From Belnapia rosea (GTDB taxonomy: Bacteria > Pseudomonadota > Alphaproteobacteria > Acetobacterales > Acetobacteraceae): 64,000 bases of DNA. Below, in pieces: positions 1-9,833 of this stretch. The position numbers and the translations under genes were made by a program. The notes below the pieces were generated by a model. It was not told the origin of the DNA, searched no databases, and worked only from the letters and a program-made list of their open reading frames with translations. The stretch spans positions 1,116,001 through 1,180,000 of the forward strand of contig NZ_FMZX01000001.1 of NCBI RefSeq assembly GCF_900101615.1, written 5' to 3'. Position 1 is the stretch's first letter, and each line of letters begins with the position of its first letter.

Positions 1-577
1 CCCAGATGCCGAGCCGGCCGGCCTCGGTGGCGAAGCGGAGCCGGGCCTCGCTTTCCTCCAGCGAGTGGAGGCGCTCGCTGAGTTCGGCGAGAAGGGCGGC
101 ATTATGGCTCTCGAGCCCGGCCATCCGCTCCCGCTCCGGGGTTACGTCGAGCTGGCTGGCGAAGAAATAGGCAAGGCGCCCGGCGGCATCGCGCACCGGG
201 GCGAGCAGCAGGCGGTTCCAGAAGGCCGTGCCGTCCTTGCGGTGGTTGCGGATGTCGATCTCGATCGACTCCTCCGCCTCGATCGCCGCGCGAATCCGCC
301 CGATGGTGGCAGGGTCGCTTTCCGGCCCCTGGAGGAAGCGGCAATTGCGGCCGAGGATCTCCTCCCGCCTGTAGCCGGTGAGGCGGCAGAAGGCGTCGTT
401 GGCGAAGGCGACCGGGTTATCGCGCAGGCGGGGATTGGTGATGATCATCGGCATGCGCGTGGCGCGCACCGCGGAGACGAACGGGTCCGTGCTGGCATCG
501 AGACCGAGCAACTCCGCGCCGATCCGCGCCTGCTCGGCGGCCAGTTCGGACGGGGTGCTGCCTGGAGTCTCGGACAT
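1..577 (-). CDS. LOV/PAS-domain sensor protein, probably a histidine kinase (3' part outside window)
   Basis: Reading the minus strand from ATG 577 gives an open frame of 192 codons that runs off the left edge. An in-frame TGA lies two codons upstream, so this ATG is the first possible start. Residues about 33-145 form a LOV domain: GRNCRFLQG holds the photoactive cysteine (Cys79), NDAF lies upstream, NHRKDGTAFWN follows, and Gln142 sits in the last strand where the flavin-contacting Gln is expected. A short helical linker (150-178) leads into a second PAS start (EARLRFATEAGRLGIW). In the family, such proteins bind FMN, form a Cys adduct under blue light, and usually end in an HWE or HisKA kinase. 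The kinase is inference because the C terminus is missing. No strong Shine-Dalgarno sequence is seen. Confidence 0.85.
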   Translation of the reverse strand, partial: MSETPGSTPSELAAEQARIGAELLGLDASTDPFVSAVRATRMPMIITNPRLRDNPVAFANDAFCRLTGYRREEILGRNCRFLQGPESDPATIGRIRAAIEAEESIEIDIRNHRKDGTAFWNRLLLAPVRDAAGRLAYFFASQLDVTPERERMAGLESHNAALLAELSERLHSLEESEARLRFATEAGRLGIW

Positions 578-878
578 GGCTCAGGTGTATGCCTTTTTAC
601 GGGACACGGAAGAGTGCAGAGACTGGAAAACACAGGTGGCGCCGTTAGTTGCAGCCGCAACCTACGCGCTGGCTCTAACGCCGGGACCGGATACTGGCCA
701 TGGACGTGCTCCGCTTCGGATCGGGGTACGTATATTCCGGCGCTGAACACCAGCGGGACGTCAGGGTTGCATCGCTGGCCGGGCATCGTCACATTCCGGC
801 CCAATCGCCAAAGGGGACGACACCGGGGACGGAGCCCCCTCCCGGCGGTTCCCGCATTCCGATGAGTAGCACCCGATC
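578..878. other. Intergenic region between the divergent LOV gene and secDF
   Basis: About 300 bases with no convincing gene. It must hold promoters for the divergent LOV gene (minus) and secDF (plus). Short open frames here have poor codon bias. No tRNA fold or strong terminator was found. No yajC, the usual upstream neighbour of secD, is present. Confidence 0.5.
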
Positions 879-3467
879 ATGATGTTCTTCGCCCGCTGGA
901 AGACCCTGGCCATCCTGGCGGTCTGCCTGCTGGGGGTGCTGCTCTGCACCCCGAACCTCTTCCCCAAGGCCTCCCTGCCGAGCTGGGCGCGGCAGTTCTC
1001 GCTTGGCCTCGACCTTCGCGGCGGCTCCTACCTCCTGCTCGAGGTGGATATGGAGGCGGTGGTCAAGGAGCGGCTGGAGAGCCTGGCCGATGCCACGCGC
1101 GGCCGGCTGCGGGCGGCGAATATCGGCTATGTCAACCTGGCGGCCGAGCCGGCGCAGCGCCGCGTCACCCTGCGGGTCCGCGACCCGGGCCAGGTGCAGG
1201 CGGCCATGGCGCTGCTGCGGGAGCAGGCGAACCAGATCCCGACCAGCCTCGGCGCGACGACGCCGGATATCGAGGTGACCTCCACGCCCGAGGGGCAGGT
1301 GGCCGCGACGCTGACCGAGGTGGGGCTGCGGGCCAAGGCCACCGGGGCGGTGGAGCAGTCGATCGAGATCGTCCGGCGGCGGATCGACGAGACCGGCGTC
1401 TCCGAGGCGCTGATCGCCCGCCAGGGGCAGAACCGCATCCTGGTGCAGCTGCCCGGCGTCGAGGATCCGAACCGGATCAAGCAGCTGCTCGGCCAGACGG
1501 CGCGGATGACCTTCCACCTGCTGGACGAAGCGGCCAATCCGGCCTCCCCGACCCCGCCGCCGGGGGTGCAGTTCCTCGATGGCGAGGCGCGCCCCGGCCA
1601 GCCGGTGCAGCGCTACGCGGTGCGGCGCCGCGTCGAGGTGGATGGCGCCAACCTGACAGATGCACGGGCCGGGCAGGACAACCAGAACGGCCAGTGGGTG
1701 GTGAATTTCACCTTCGACTCGACCGGGACGCGGCGCTTCGCCGATGTCACCCGGCAGAATGTCGGGCGGCCCTTCGCCATCGTCCTCGACAACAAGGTGA
1801 TCACCGCCCCCAATATCCGCGAGCCGATCACCGGCGGGCGCGGCCAGATCAGCGGCAGTTTCGACGCCCGCTCGGCCAATGAGCTGGCCGTGCTGCTGCG
1901 GGCGGGCGCCCTCCCCGCCCCGCTCACCGTGGTGGAGGAGCGGACGGTCGGGCCGGAGCTCGGGGCGGATGCGATCCGCGCCGGCATGCTGGCCCTGGCG
2001 GCGGGCGCCGTCTTCGTCTTCCTCTATATGGGCCTCGCTTATGGGCTGTTCGGCTGGTTCGCCAACCTGGCGCTGCTGGTGAACATCGTCTTCCTGCTCG
2101 CCGCCCTGTCGGTGATGGAGGCGACGCTGACCCTGCCGGGCATCGCCGGCATCGTGCTGACCCTCGGCACCGCGCTCGACGCGAACATCCTCATCAACGA
2201 GCGCATCCGCGAGGAGGTGAAGAACGGCCGGCCGCCGCTCTCGGCGCTGGAGGCGGGCTTCACCAAGGCCTCCGGCACCATCATGGACAGCAACCTCACC
2301 AACCTGATCGCCATGGCCTGCCTCTATGGCTTCGGCAGCGGGCCGGTGAAGGGCTTCGCGGTGACGGTCGCCATCGGCACCATCGTGCAGATGTGGACCG
2401 CGACGACGCTGGTCCGGCTGATGGTCTCGACCTGGTACCGCTGGACGCGGCCGAAGGCCCTCCCGGTTCTGGAGGATGGGCGCGGCTTCTGGGGCAGGCT
2501 GGCGCGGCCGCTGTTCCGGCTGATCCCGGATGTGACGCATATCCCCTTCATGAAGGGCGCGCGGGCGGGGCTGCTGGTCTCGGCCATCCTGTCCACCGCC
2601 TCGCTCGCCGGCGCCTTCTATCCGGGGCTCGAGAAGGGCATCGACTTCAAGGGCGGCATCGTCATGGAGGTGCGGACGCCGGGGCCGGCCGACCTCGCGG
2701 CACTGCGCGCCAGGGTCTCCGGCCTCGATCTCGGGGATGTGGGGCTGCAGCAATTCGGCGATGCCGAGACGGTGCTGGTGCGGCTGCCGGTGCAGGCCGA
2801 TGAGGGCGGCACCCAGGCCGCGGTGAACAAGGTGCGCGAGAGTGTCGAGCAGGTGGCGCCGGGGGCGCGCATCCTGCGCGTCGAGGCGGTGGGCAACCGG
2901 GTCTCGGACGAGCTGTTCCTGGGCGGGATGATCGCCCTCGGGATCAGCCTGCTGGCGATGCTGATCTACATCTGGTTCCGCTTCGAATGGCAGTTCGCCA
3001 TCGCCGCCATCGTCACGCTGGTGCTGGATACCACCAAGACCGTCGGCTTCATGGTTCTGTTCGGCGTCGAGTTCAACCTGACGACGGTCGCGGCGATCCT
3101 CACCGTCATCGGCTTCTCGGCCAACGACAAGGTGGTGGTGTTCGACCGGATGCGGGAGAACCTGCGCAAGTACAAGCAGATGCCGCTCCGGCAGCTGGTC
3201 GATCAGTCGATCAACGAGACACTGAACCGCTCGCTCGGCACCTCGATGACGCTGCTGCTCTCGGCGGTGCCGCTGGCGCTGTTCGGCGGCGACACGCTGG
3301 CGGGCTTCGCTTGGGTGATGCTGTTCGGCATCGTCGTCAGCGCCTCCTCCTCGGTCTTCATCGCGGCGCCGATCGTGCTCTACACGGGCGAGAACCGGCT
3401 GCGGCGGGGTGGCGATGCGCCGGCCGCGCCGACGACGCCGGCCAAGCGCGCTACGGCCGGGGTCTGA
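879..3467 (+). CDS. secDF: Protein translocase SecDF, SecD and SecF fused
   Basis: An 862-residue inner-membrane protein that helps the Sec translocon pull exported proteins across the membrane using the proton gradient. The SecD half (about 1-530) has an N-terminal membrane helix (9-25), the LDLRGG motif (44-49), a large periplasmic domain, and a five-helix block with the conserved DANILINERIREE stretch near 433. The SecF half starts near 540 with a new membrane helix, GIDFKGG near 587 and the SANDKVVVFDRMREN stretch near 746, followed by the last helices. Separate SecD and SecF are common. Here one frame encodes both with no internal stop, giving the expected summed length. The start is ATG 879, with another ATG directly after it; no clear ribosome site is seen. 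YajC is not adjacent. Confidence 0.97.
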   Translation: MMFFARWKTLAILAVCLLGVLLCTPNLFPKASLPSWARQFSLGLDLRGGSYLLLEVDMEAVVKERLESLADATRGRLRAANIGYVNLAAEPAQRRVTLRVRDPGQVQAAMALLREQANQIPTSLGATTPDIEVTSTPEGQVAATLTEVGLRAKATGAVEQSIEIVRRRIDETGVSEALIARQGQNRILVQLPGVEDPNRIKQLLGQTARMTFHLLDEAANPASPTPPPGVQFLDGEARPGQPVQRYAVRRRVEVDGANLTDARAGQDNQNGQWVVNFTFDSTGTRRFADVTRQNVGRPFAIVLDNKVITAPNIREPITGGRGQISGSFDARSANELAVLLRAGALPAPLTVVEERTVGPELGADAIRAGMLALAAGAVFVFLYMGLAYGLFGWFANLALLVNIVFLLAALSVMEATLTLPGIAGIVLTLGTALDANILINERIREEVKNGRPPLSALEAGFTKASGTIMDSNLTNLIAMACLYGFGSGPVKGFAVTVAIGTIVQMWTATTLVRLMVSTWYRWTRPKALPVLEDGRGFWGRLARPLFRLIPDVTHIPFMKGARAGLLVSAILSTASLAGAFYPGLEKGIDFKGGIVMEVRTPGPADLAALRARVSGLDLGDVGLQQFGDAETVLVRLPVQADEGGTQAAVNKVRESVEQVAPGARILRVEAVGNRVSDELFLGGMIALGISLLAMLIYIWFRFEWQFAIAAIVTLVLDTTKTVGFMVLFGVEFNLTTVAAILTVIGFSANDKVVVFDRMRENLRKYKQMPLRQLVDQSINETLNRSLGTSMTLLLSAVPLALFGGDTLAGFAWVMLFGIVVSASSSVFIAAPIVLYTGENRLRRGGDAPAAPTTPAKRATAGV

Positions 3468-3529
3468 CCCGGGCCGGGCGCCGAGGGCTCGGAGCCGGCC
3501 ATGTGTCAATCGTGGCTTACAGGCACGAC

Positions 3530-3600
3530 ATCGAAATTTCCTCGACAGTCTCAATAAAGCGTGAAGAAATTCCAATTTAGGAATGGTACGCCGGGCCCTC
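3530..3600. promoter_or_regulatory. AT-rich upstream region of the EAL gene
   Basis: A locally AT-rich stretch in otherwise GC-rich DNA just before the EAL gene. It contains the inverted repeat ATTCC (3569-3573) and GGAAT (3580-3584) with a 6-base spacer. Promoter or operator function is inferred from position and composition only. Confidence 0.35.
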
Positions 3601-3613
3601 ACTCTGTAACGTG

Positions 3614-4480
3614 ATGGCAGACAGTCAGGAAGATGTCTTGATCATGATGCGGCCGGCCGGGCCAGCGAATCGACGGCTGGTTCACAACCTCCAGGGCATG
3701 CCGGCCTCGACCCTGCATGGGGATGCGGCAGCCCTGGCGGCTGGCCTCACCAATGGCGAGGTGTCCGTCCACTACCAGCCCGTGGTGCGGCTGCGGGACC
3801 GGAAGCCGGTGATGGTGGAAGCACTGGCGCGCTGGCACCGGCCACCCAGCCTCGTCTCGCCCAGCAGCTTCGTGCCGCTGGCCGAGAGCAGCGGCCTCGT
3901 CCGCGCGCTGTCCATGGTCGTGGCGACGCAGGCGGCGACGGAGCTCGGCCCACTCTGGCAGCAGCTGCGCCTCACCATCTCCGTCAACCTGCCGCTCGGG
4001 CAGCTGCTGCTGCCGGACCTGCCGGCCTGGCTGCACCGCGCCCTCCGGGTGGGCGGCCTGCATCCCGGCCAGGTGGCGCTGGAGCTGACCGAGACGACCG
4101 AGGTGCGGGACCGCTCCGCCCTGCGGCGCGCCCTGATGCGGCTGCGCCGTGCCGGCCACCGGGTGCTGCTCGACGATATCGTCCTGCATGACGAGCGGGA
4201 CTGGCTGCTTGGCCTGCCTTTCGGCGCCTTCAAGCTGGATCGCTCATTGGTCGAGCAGCTGCCCCGCAGTGCCCATGCGCGGCGGGAGGTGCGGCGGATG
4301 GTGCGGATGGCCGAGCGCGGCGGGCGGCAGGTGATCGCGGAAGGCGTCTCCGACCAGCGCCTCTGGCAGATGGTGAGGAGCCTCGGCGTGCACCACGCCC
4401 AGGGCTATCTGGTGAGCCGCCCGCTGCCGGCGGCCGCGCTGGCCGCCTGGCATGGGCAATGGCGGGGCGGCCCCGCCTGA
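3614..4480 (+). CDS. EAL-domain protein with degenerate loop 6
   Basis: A soluble protein of 288 residues consisting almost only of an EAL domain, the fold that hydrolyses cyclic-di-GMP. Residues matching catalytic positions are visible: EAL at 69-71, SVNL, ELTET, the Asp pair 187-188 (LDDI), Lys in KLDRS, Glu in AEGV and Gln in QGY. The loop after the Asp pair, normally DDFGTGYSS, reads DDIVLHDERDW, so the glycine-rich loop 6 that organises metal binding and dimerisation is lost. The protein may therefore be a weak enzyme or a c-di-GMP receptor. No GGDEF, receiver or membrane segment is present. ATG 3614 was chosen; a GTG directly before it (3611) is also possible. Confidence 0.88.
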   Translation: MADSQEDVLIMMRPAGPANRRLVHNLQGMPASTLHGDAAALAAGLTNGEVSVHYQPVVRLRDRKPVMVEALARWHRPPSLVSPSSFVPLAESSGLVRALSMVVATQAATELGPLWQQLRLTISVNLPLGQLLLPDLPAWLHRALRVGGLHPGQVALELTETTEVRDRSALRRALMRLRRAGHRVLLDDIVLHDERDWLLGLPFGAFKLDRSLVEQLPRSAHARREVRRMVRMAERGGRQVIAEGVSDQRLWQMVRSLGVHHAQGYLVSRPLPAAALAAWHGQWRGGPA

Positions 4481-4504
4481 CGCCGCGGCCTCGGGCCTGA
4501 TCCC

Positions 4505-5674
4505 TCAGGCGTAGACGCGACGATAGAGATCGATGATCTCCGCCTCGCTTGGCACCCGCGGATTATTGGCCGGGCTGCCCGAGGCAAGGGCCTGCTGGGC
4601 CATCAGGGGCAGCAGCCCCTCCCAGCGGTTGCCGCCGATGCCGTAATCCTTCGGCGTCGGCACGCCGAGCTCCTGGTTCAGCGCCCGCAGCTCCTCCAGC
4701 AGCTTGGAGGCGGCGGCCTCGTCGCTGTCCTCGCGGGTGGCGACGCCCATGGCGCGGGCCGCCTCGGCATAGCGCGGCAGGGCATCGTTCAGGCCGAACT
4801 CCGTCACCGCCGGCAGCAGCATGGCGTTGGAGAGGCCGTGCGGAACGTGGAAATGCGCGCCGATCGGCCGGCTCATCCCATGCACCAGGGCGACCGAGGA
4901 GTTGGAGAAGGCAAGGCCCGCCTGCATGGCGCCGAGCATCATCGCCTCCCGCGCCGCGGCATTGCGCGGCTGGTGGTAGGCCGGGCGGAGATGCCGGCCG
5001 ATGAGCTGCATGGCGGAGAGCGCCAGGCTGTCGGCATGCGGGTTGGCGCGCTTCGAGACATAGGCCTCCAGCGCATGGGTCAGGCTGTCGATGCCGGTAT
5101 CGGCGGTGGTGCGCGGTGGGACGCTGAAGGTCAGCTCGTAATCGACGATGGCGGCGAGCGGCAGGGCGCCGAGCCCGGCGATCAGCATCTTCTCGTCGGT
5201 CTCGGTATCGGTGATGACGGTGAAGCGCGTGGCCTCCGAGCCGGTGCCGGCGGTGGTCGGGATGCAGATGACGGGGACGAGGCCGCGATCGGCCTGGGCG
5301 GGCACCTTGAAGCTGCGCATCGGGGTGCCCGGCGCGGCAGCGGCGAGGATGGCCATGGCCTTGGCGGTATCCATGGGGCTGCCGCCGCCGAAGCCGATCA
5401 GGCAGTCGAATTCGCCGCCGCGGAGCATCGCGGCGCCGGCCGCGATGACGGTGTCGGTCGGATCCGGCACGGTCTCGCTGAACACCTCGAGGCGGAGGCC
5501 GGCGGCACGCAGCGGGGCGAGCAGCGCACGCTCCACCGTGCCGGAGGAGACCATCCAGGGGTCGGTCACCACCAGCGGGCGCGAGAGGCCGAAGAGGCCG
5601 AGCACCTCGGCGGCCTGGCCGACGCTGCCGCCGCCGATGCGCATCAGGCGCGGCGAGACGATGGTGGCGGTCAT
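4505..5674 (-). CDS. Iron-containing alcohol dehydrogenase
   Basis: 389 residues, the normal length for group III (iron-dependent) alcohol dehydrogenases, which interconvert alcohols and aldehydes with NAD(P)H in the cytosol. The nucleotide-binding GGGSPMD lies at 96-102, followed by PTTAGTGSEAT. The four expected metal ligands are all present: Asp196, His200, His265 and His279. The start ATG 5674 is preceded by GGGGAGGAG at good spacing. The substrate cannot be told from sequence; related enzymes include 1,3-propanediol, butanol and hydroxybutyrate dehydrogenases. It is transcribed towards the EAL gene and has no obvious operon partner. Confidence 0.93.
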   Translation of the reverse strand: MTATIVSPRLMRIGGGSVGQAAEVLGLFGLSRPLVVTDPWMVSSGTVERALLAPLRAAGLRLEVFSETVPDPTDTVIAAGAAMLRGGEFDCLIGFGGGSPMDTAKAMAILAAAAPGTPMRSFKVPAQADRGLVPVICIPTTAGTGSEATRFTVITDTETDEKMLIAGLGALPLAAIVDYELTFSVPPRTTADTGIDSLTHALEAYVSKRANPHADSLALSAMQLIGRHLRPAYHQPRNAAAREAMMLGAMQAGLAFSNSSVALVHGMSRPIGAHFHVPHGLSNAMLLPAVTEFGLNDALPRYAEAARAMGVATREDSDEAAASKLLEELRALNQELGVPTPKDYGIGGNRWEGLLPLMAQQALASGSPANNPRVPSEAEIIDLYRRVYA

Positions 5675-5731
5675 GCTGGGCTCCTCCCCCGGGGATTTGC
5701 GGCGGAGGATAGGCGTGCGCAGGCGGGGCCG

Positions 5732-6364
5732 CTAGTAGCCCACGCCGCCCTGGCCGCCGAGGCCGAAGGTGGTGATGTTGACGCCGCTGGTCTCGGCCTG
5801 ACGGGTGCCGTTCCAGCCGCTTTCGGCATCCAGCTGGGCGATCTGCTGGGCCAGCAGCGCCGTGGCGTTGGAGGCCTGCGGCAGCGGGCCAAGCTCCCCG
5901 AGCCGGGCGACGGAGCGTTCGCCGCCGGGGCGGAAGACCGGCGCCGGCAGGGCCCGTGCGGCCGCCGACTGGTTGTTGGCGCGGAGCGCGCGTGCGGCGG
6001 CCAGCAGGCCGTCGATCACCGGGCGGGGCGGTGCCGCCTCCTGCACTCCGAGGGCGTCGCGCAGCTCGGTCCGGGCGAGTTCCATCTGCCGGCGTACCGC
6101 CTCGGGCACCGGGGCGAAGCGGGGGTCGCGGGCCAGTGCGTCGGTGGCGAATTCGAGCTGCGCCGCCGCCAGGGCACCGGCGGCCGGCTGCCCGGAGAGG
6201 CCGCGCCCGCGATCGGCGAAAGCCTGGGCTGCGCCCTGGATGGCCTGGCGCGCCGGGTCCGCGGCCCCGGCGGCGAGGTCCATCGGCGGGGCGGGCGGGC
6301 GCTGCCGGACCTCCGCGCAGCCGGCGGCGGCGAGCAGGAGAAGCAGGCCGGCGCCGCGGATCAA
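5732..6364 (-). CDS. Putative lipoprotein, downstream member of a tandem paralogous pair
   Basis: A 210-residue protein of unknown function. With a TTG start at 6364 it begins with a short signal peptide ending in the lipobox AAAGC, predicting a lipid-anchored envelope protein. The start codon overlaps the TGA stop of the upstream lipoprotein (TTGA), which suggests translational coupling. The mature part aligns with its neighbour through shared blocks: DP-R-A near the start, an AQ-E block, R-E-R-ALG, PVI--L-AAARAL and VF--GG near the C terminus. The tail (TTFGLGGQGGVGY) is glycine-rich. The same frame stays open far upstream, but that part has antisense-like composition, so the TTG start is preferred. 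Confidence 0.7.
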   Translation of the reverse strand: MIRGAGLLLLLAAAGCAEVRQRPPAPPMDLAAGAADPARQAIQGAAQAFADRGRGLSGQPAAGALAAAQLEFATDALARDPRFAPVPEAVRRQMELARTELRDALGVQEAAPPRPVIDGLLAAARALRANNQSAAARALPAPVFRPGGERSVARLGELGPLPQASNATALLAQQIAQLDAESGWNGTRQAETSGVNITTFGLGGQGGVGY

Positions 6365-6933
6365 AGCCGGCGGCTCGCGGTGGCGTCGCGCTCGCGGATG
6401 GCCTCCGAGGCGGTGACGGCAGCGGAATTCGTCAGCGGCAGGCTCGGCAACGCGGCGAGGCGCGTCAGCGTCGCCTGGCCGCCGCGCGGGAAGACGGCGC
6501 TGTCGAGAGCGGAGGCGGCGACGGCATTGGCCTCGCCGGTGCCGAGCGCGCGGGCCGCGGCATAGAGCGAGTTGATGACGGGCTGGGCCTCGGTATCCGG
6601 GGCGATGCCGAGGGCGGCGCGCCATTCCGCCCGCGCCGCCGTCATCTGGCCGATGATGCTGGGCGAGACGCTGGTGAGGCGCGGGTTGGTCGGCATCTCG
6701 ACCGCGAGCCACTCCATCTGCGCCACGGCGCGGGCGGCCTGGGCCGGGCGGCCGGCCAGGAGGGACTGGCTCGAGAAGGCAAACGAGGTATTGGCGACCG
6801 CGCTGCGCAGCGGATCGCCCGCGCCGATGACGGCATCGGCCGGCAGGCTGGCGGTCTCCGGCGGCGGCAGGGCGCAGGCCCCGAGGGCGAGCATGGTGGC
6901 GAGCGGCAGAACGGTTCTCAGCATGGTGGGCAT
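6361..6933 (-). CDS. Putative lipoprotein, upstream member of a tandem paralogous pair
   Basis: 190 residues from ATG 6933. ATG 6924 gives 187 residues and is better spaced from the GGGGG ribosome-site-like run. A hydrophobic signal segment leads to the lipobox LGAC followed by ALPPPE, predicting lipidation and export. The mature domain is helical and alanine-rich with no recognised family. It shares clear similarity with the next gene (ADAVIGAGDPLRSA, AAARALG, VFPRGG), so the pair arose by duplication. No catalytic motif is visible. Location beside a ketopantoate-reductase-like gene gives no functional hint. Confidence 0.72.
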   Translation of the reverse strand: MPTMLRTVLPLATMLALGACALPPPETASLPADAVIGAGDPLRSAVANTSFAFSSQSLLAGRPAQAARAVAQMEWLAVEMPTNPRLTSVSPSIIGQMTAARAEWRAALGIAPDTEAQPVINSLYAAARALGTGEANAVAASALDSAVFPRGGQATLTRLAALPSLPLTNSAAVTASEAIRERDATASRRL

Positions 6934-7094
6934 CCCCCAATAGCCAGGGTCGGGGCCGTGCCCCGTCCCACCGGTGGCCGAGCATGCGCTGGCGCCGACG
7001 GCAGGACTATGGGCGCGGCCGTGACAGTGACGCAACCCAAGGTTCCAGGCCGTCTGCCGAACCCCGCCGCCGACGTGCTTCCGCTTCAGCTTGC

Positions 7095-8072
7095 CTAGTA
7101 GCAGCCGGCGAGGCGGGCGCGGGTGCGAAGCAGGGCGAGCACCGTCCGGCAGGTCGGCGCCGGGCGGTCCACCAGCCCGGCCAGCTCGACGATGACGCCG
7201 AGCAGCGCGTCGATCTCCATCGGCCGGCCGCGCTCGAGATCCTGCAGCATGGAGGTCTTGTGCGCGCCGACCTCCGCGCCGCCGGCGATGCGCTTGTCGA
7301 CATCGATGGCGAAGCGCACGCCGAGCGCCTCGGCCACCGCCTGCGCCTCCAGCATCATGGCGCGGCAGACGGCGCGCAACTCGCCCTCGCCGGTGATGAC
7401 GTCGAGCGTCGCGCCGGTCAGCGCCGAGAGCGGGTTGAAGGCGAGGTTGCCCCAGAGCTTCACCCAGATCTCGTCGCGGATCTTCGGCCGCACCGGCGCC
7501 TTGAAGCCGGCCGAGACCAGGGCGGCGGAGAGGCGCGAGGCGCGTTCCGAGCGGCTGCCATCCGGCTCGCCCAGGCTGAAGCGGTCGCCATAGGTGTGGT
7601 TGATGACGCCCGGCTCGGGCACATCGGCGGCGGGGTAGATGATGCAGCCGAGCACGCGGGAGGGATGCAGCGCCTCCCACAGCGCGCCGTCGGGATCGAC
7701 GCTGGCGACGCGGCGGTCCTCATAGGGGCCGGCGAGCTTGTAGAAATACCACCAGGGGATGCCGTTGACGGCGGAGACGATGGTGGTCTCCGGCCCGAGC
7801 AGCGGCTGCATCTGCTGCGCGACGCCGGGCAGCGAATGGGCCTTCAGCGTGATGAGGACATAGTCCTGCGGCCCGGCCTCCTCGGCGGTGGCGACGCAGC
7901 GTGGCCGGGTGATGCTTTCCTCGCCCTCGCTGATCAGCTTGAGGCCATTGGCCTGCATGGCGGCGAGATGCGGGCCGCGGGCGATCACGGTGACCTCCGT
8001 CTCGCCCTTGGCGGCCAGCTTCGCCGCCATCAGCCCGCCGATGGCGCCGGCGCCGTAGATGCAGATCTTCAT
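7095..8072 (-). CDS. 2-dehydropantoate 2-reductase family protein
   Basis: 325 residues of the ApbA/PanE family, NADPH-dependent reductases of 2-oxo acids; the type member makes pantoate for coenzyme A. The nucleotide-binding GAGAIG is at 7-12. The C-terminal domain carries VKLWGNLAFNPLSALT, with Lys205 and Asn209 matching the substrate lysine and asparagine of PanE. Paralogues of this length are common in catabolic clusters and act on other 2-oxo acids. With an acyl-CoA ligase next door on the same strand, a catabolic role is as likely as pantothenate synthesis. Confidence 0.85.
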   Translation of the reverse strand: MKICIYGAGAIGGLMAAKLAAKGETEVTVIARGPHLAAMQANGLKLISEGEESITRPRCVATAEEAGPQDYVLITLKAHSLPGVAQQMQPLLGPETTIVSAVNGIPWWYFYKLAGPYEDRRVASVDPDGALWEALHPSRVLGCIIYPAADVPEPGVINHTYGDRFSLGEPDGSRSERASRLSAALVSAGFKAPVRPKIRDEIWVKLWGNLAFNPLSALTGATLDVITGEGELRAVCRAMMLEAQAVAEALGVRFAIDVDKRIAGGAEVGAHKTSMLQDLERGRPMEIDALLGVIVELAGLVDRPAPTCRTVLALLRTRARLAGCY

Positions 8073-8131
8073 GGTCTGGTGATCCGATTCACGCTTCGCT
8101 CCTCGCTACGCTCCGGTGCTCCGCGACCGGA

Positions 8132-9649
<1,518 letters not shown>

Positions 9650-9833
9650 GCGGGTGGTTTCCTCCGGCGGCTCGGCCTTTCTCTGCATCAGCCGCGATCG
9701 CCGGGCAAGCGGGGAGGCGCGACCTACCCTGCCCGCTTTACACGCTTTTCGTTGCTTTACCTCACTTTCCGCCGCAACCCAGGCCATATCGCGCGGTTCC
9801 AGGACCGCAACGCTTGGCCAGGGAAACGATGCA

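Noticed and set aside
578-878. Possible tRNA or small RNA before secDF
   Set aside because: No cloverleaf or T-loop motif could be formed; no terminator follows.
789-3602. A 937-codon open frame antisense to secDF
   Set aside because: Composition is rich in Arg, His, Gln and Gly with no domain, and it exactly shadows a well-supported gene. Long antisense frames arise from the high GC content.
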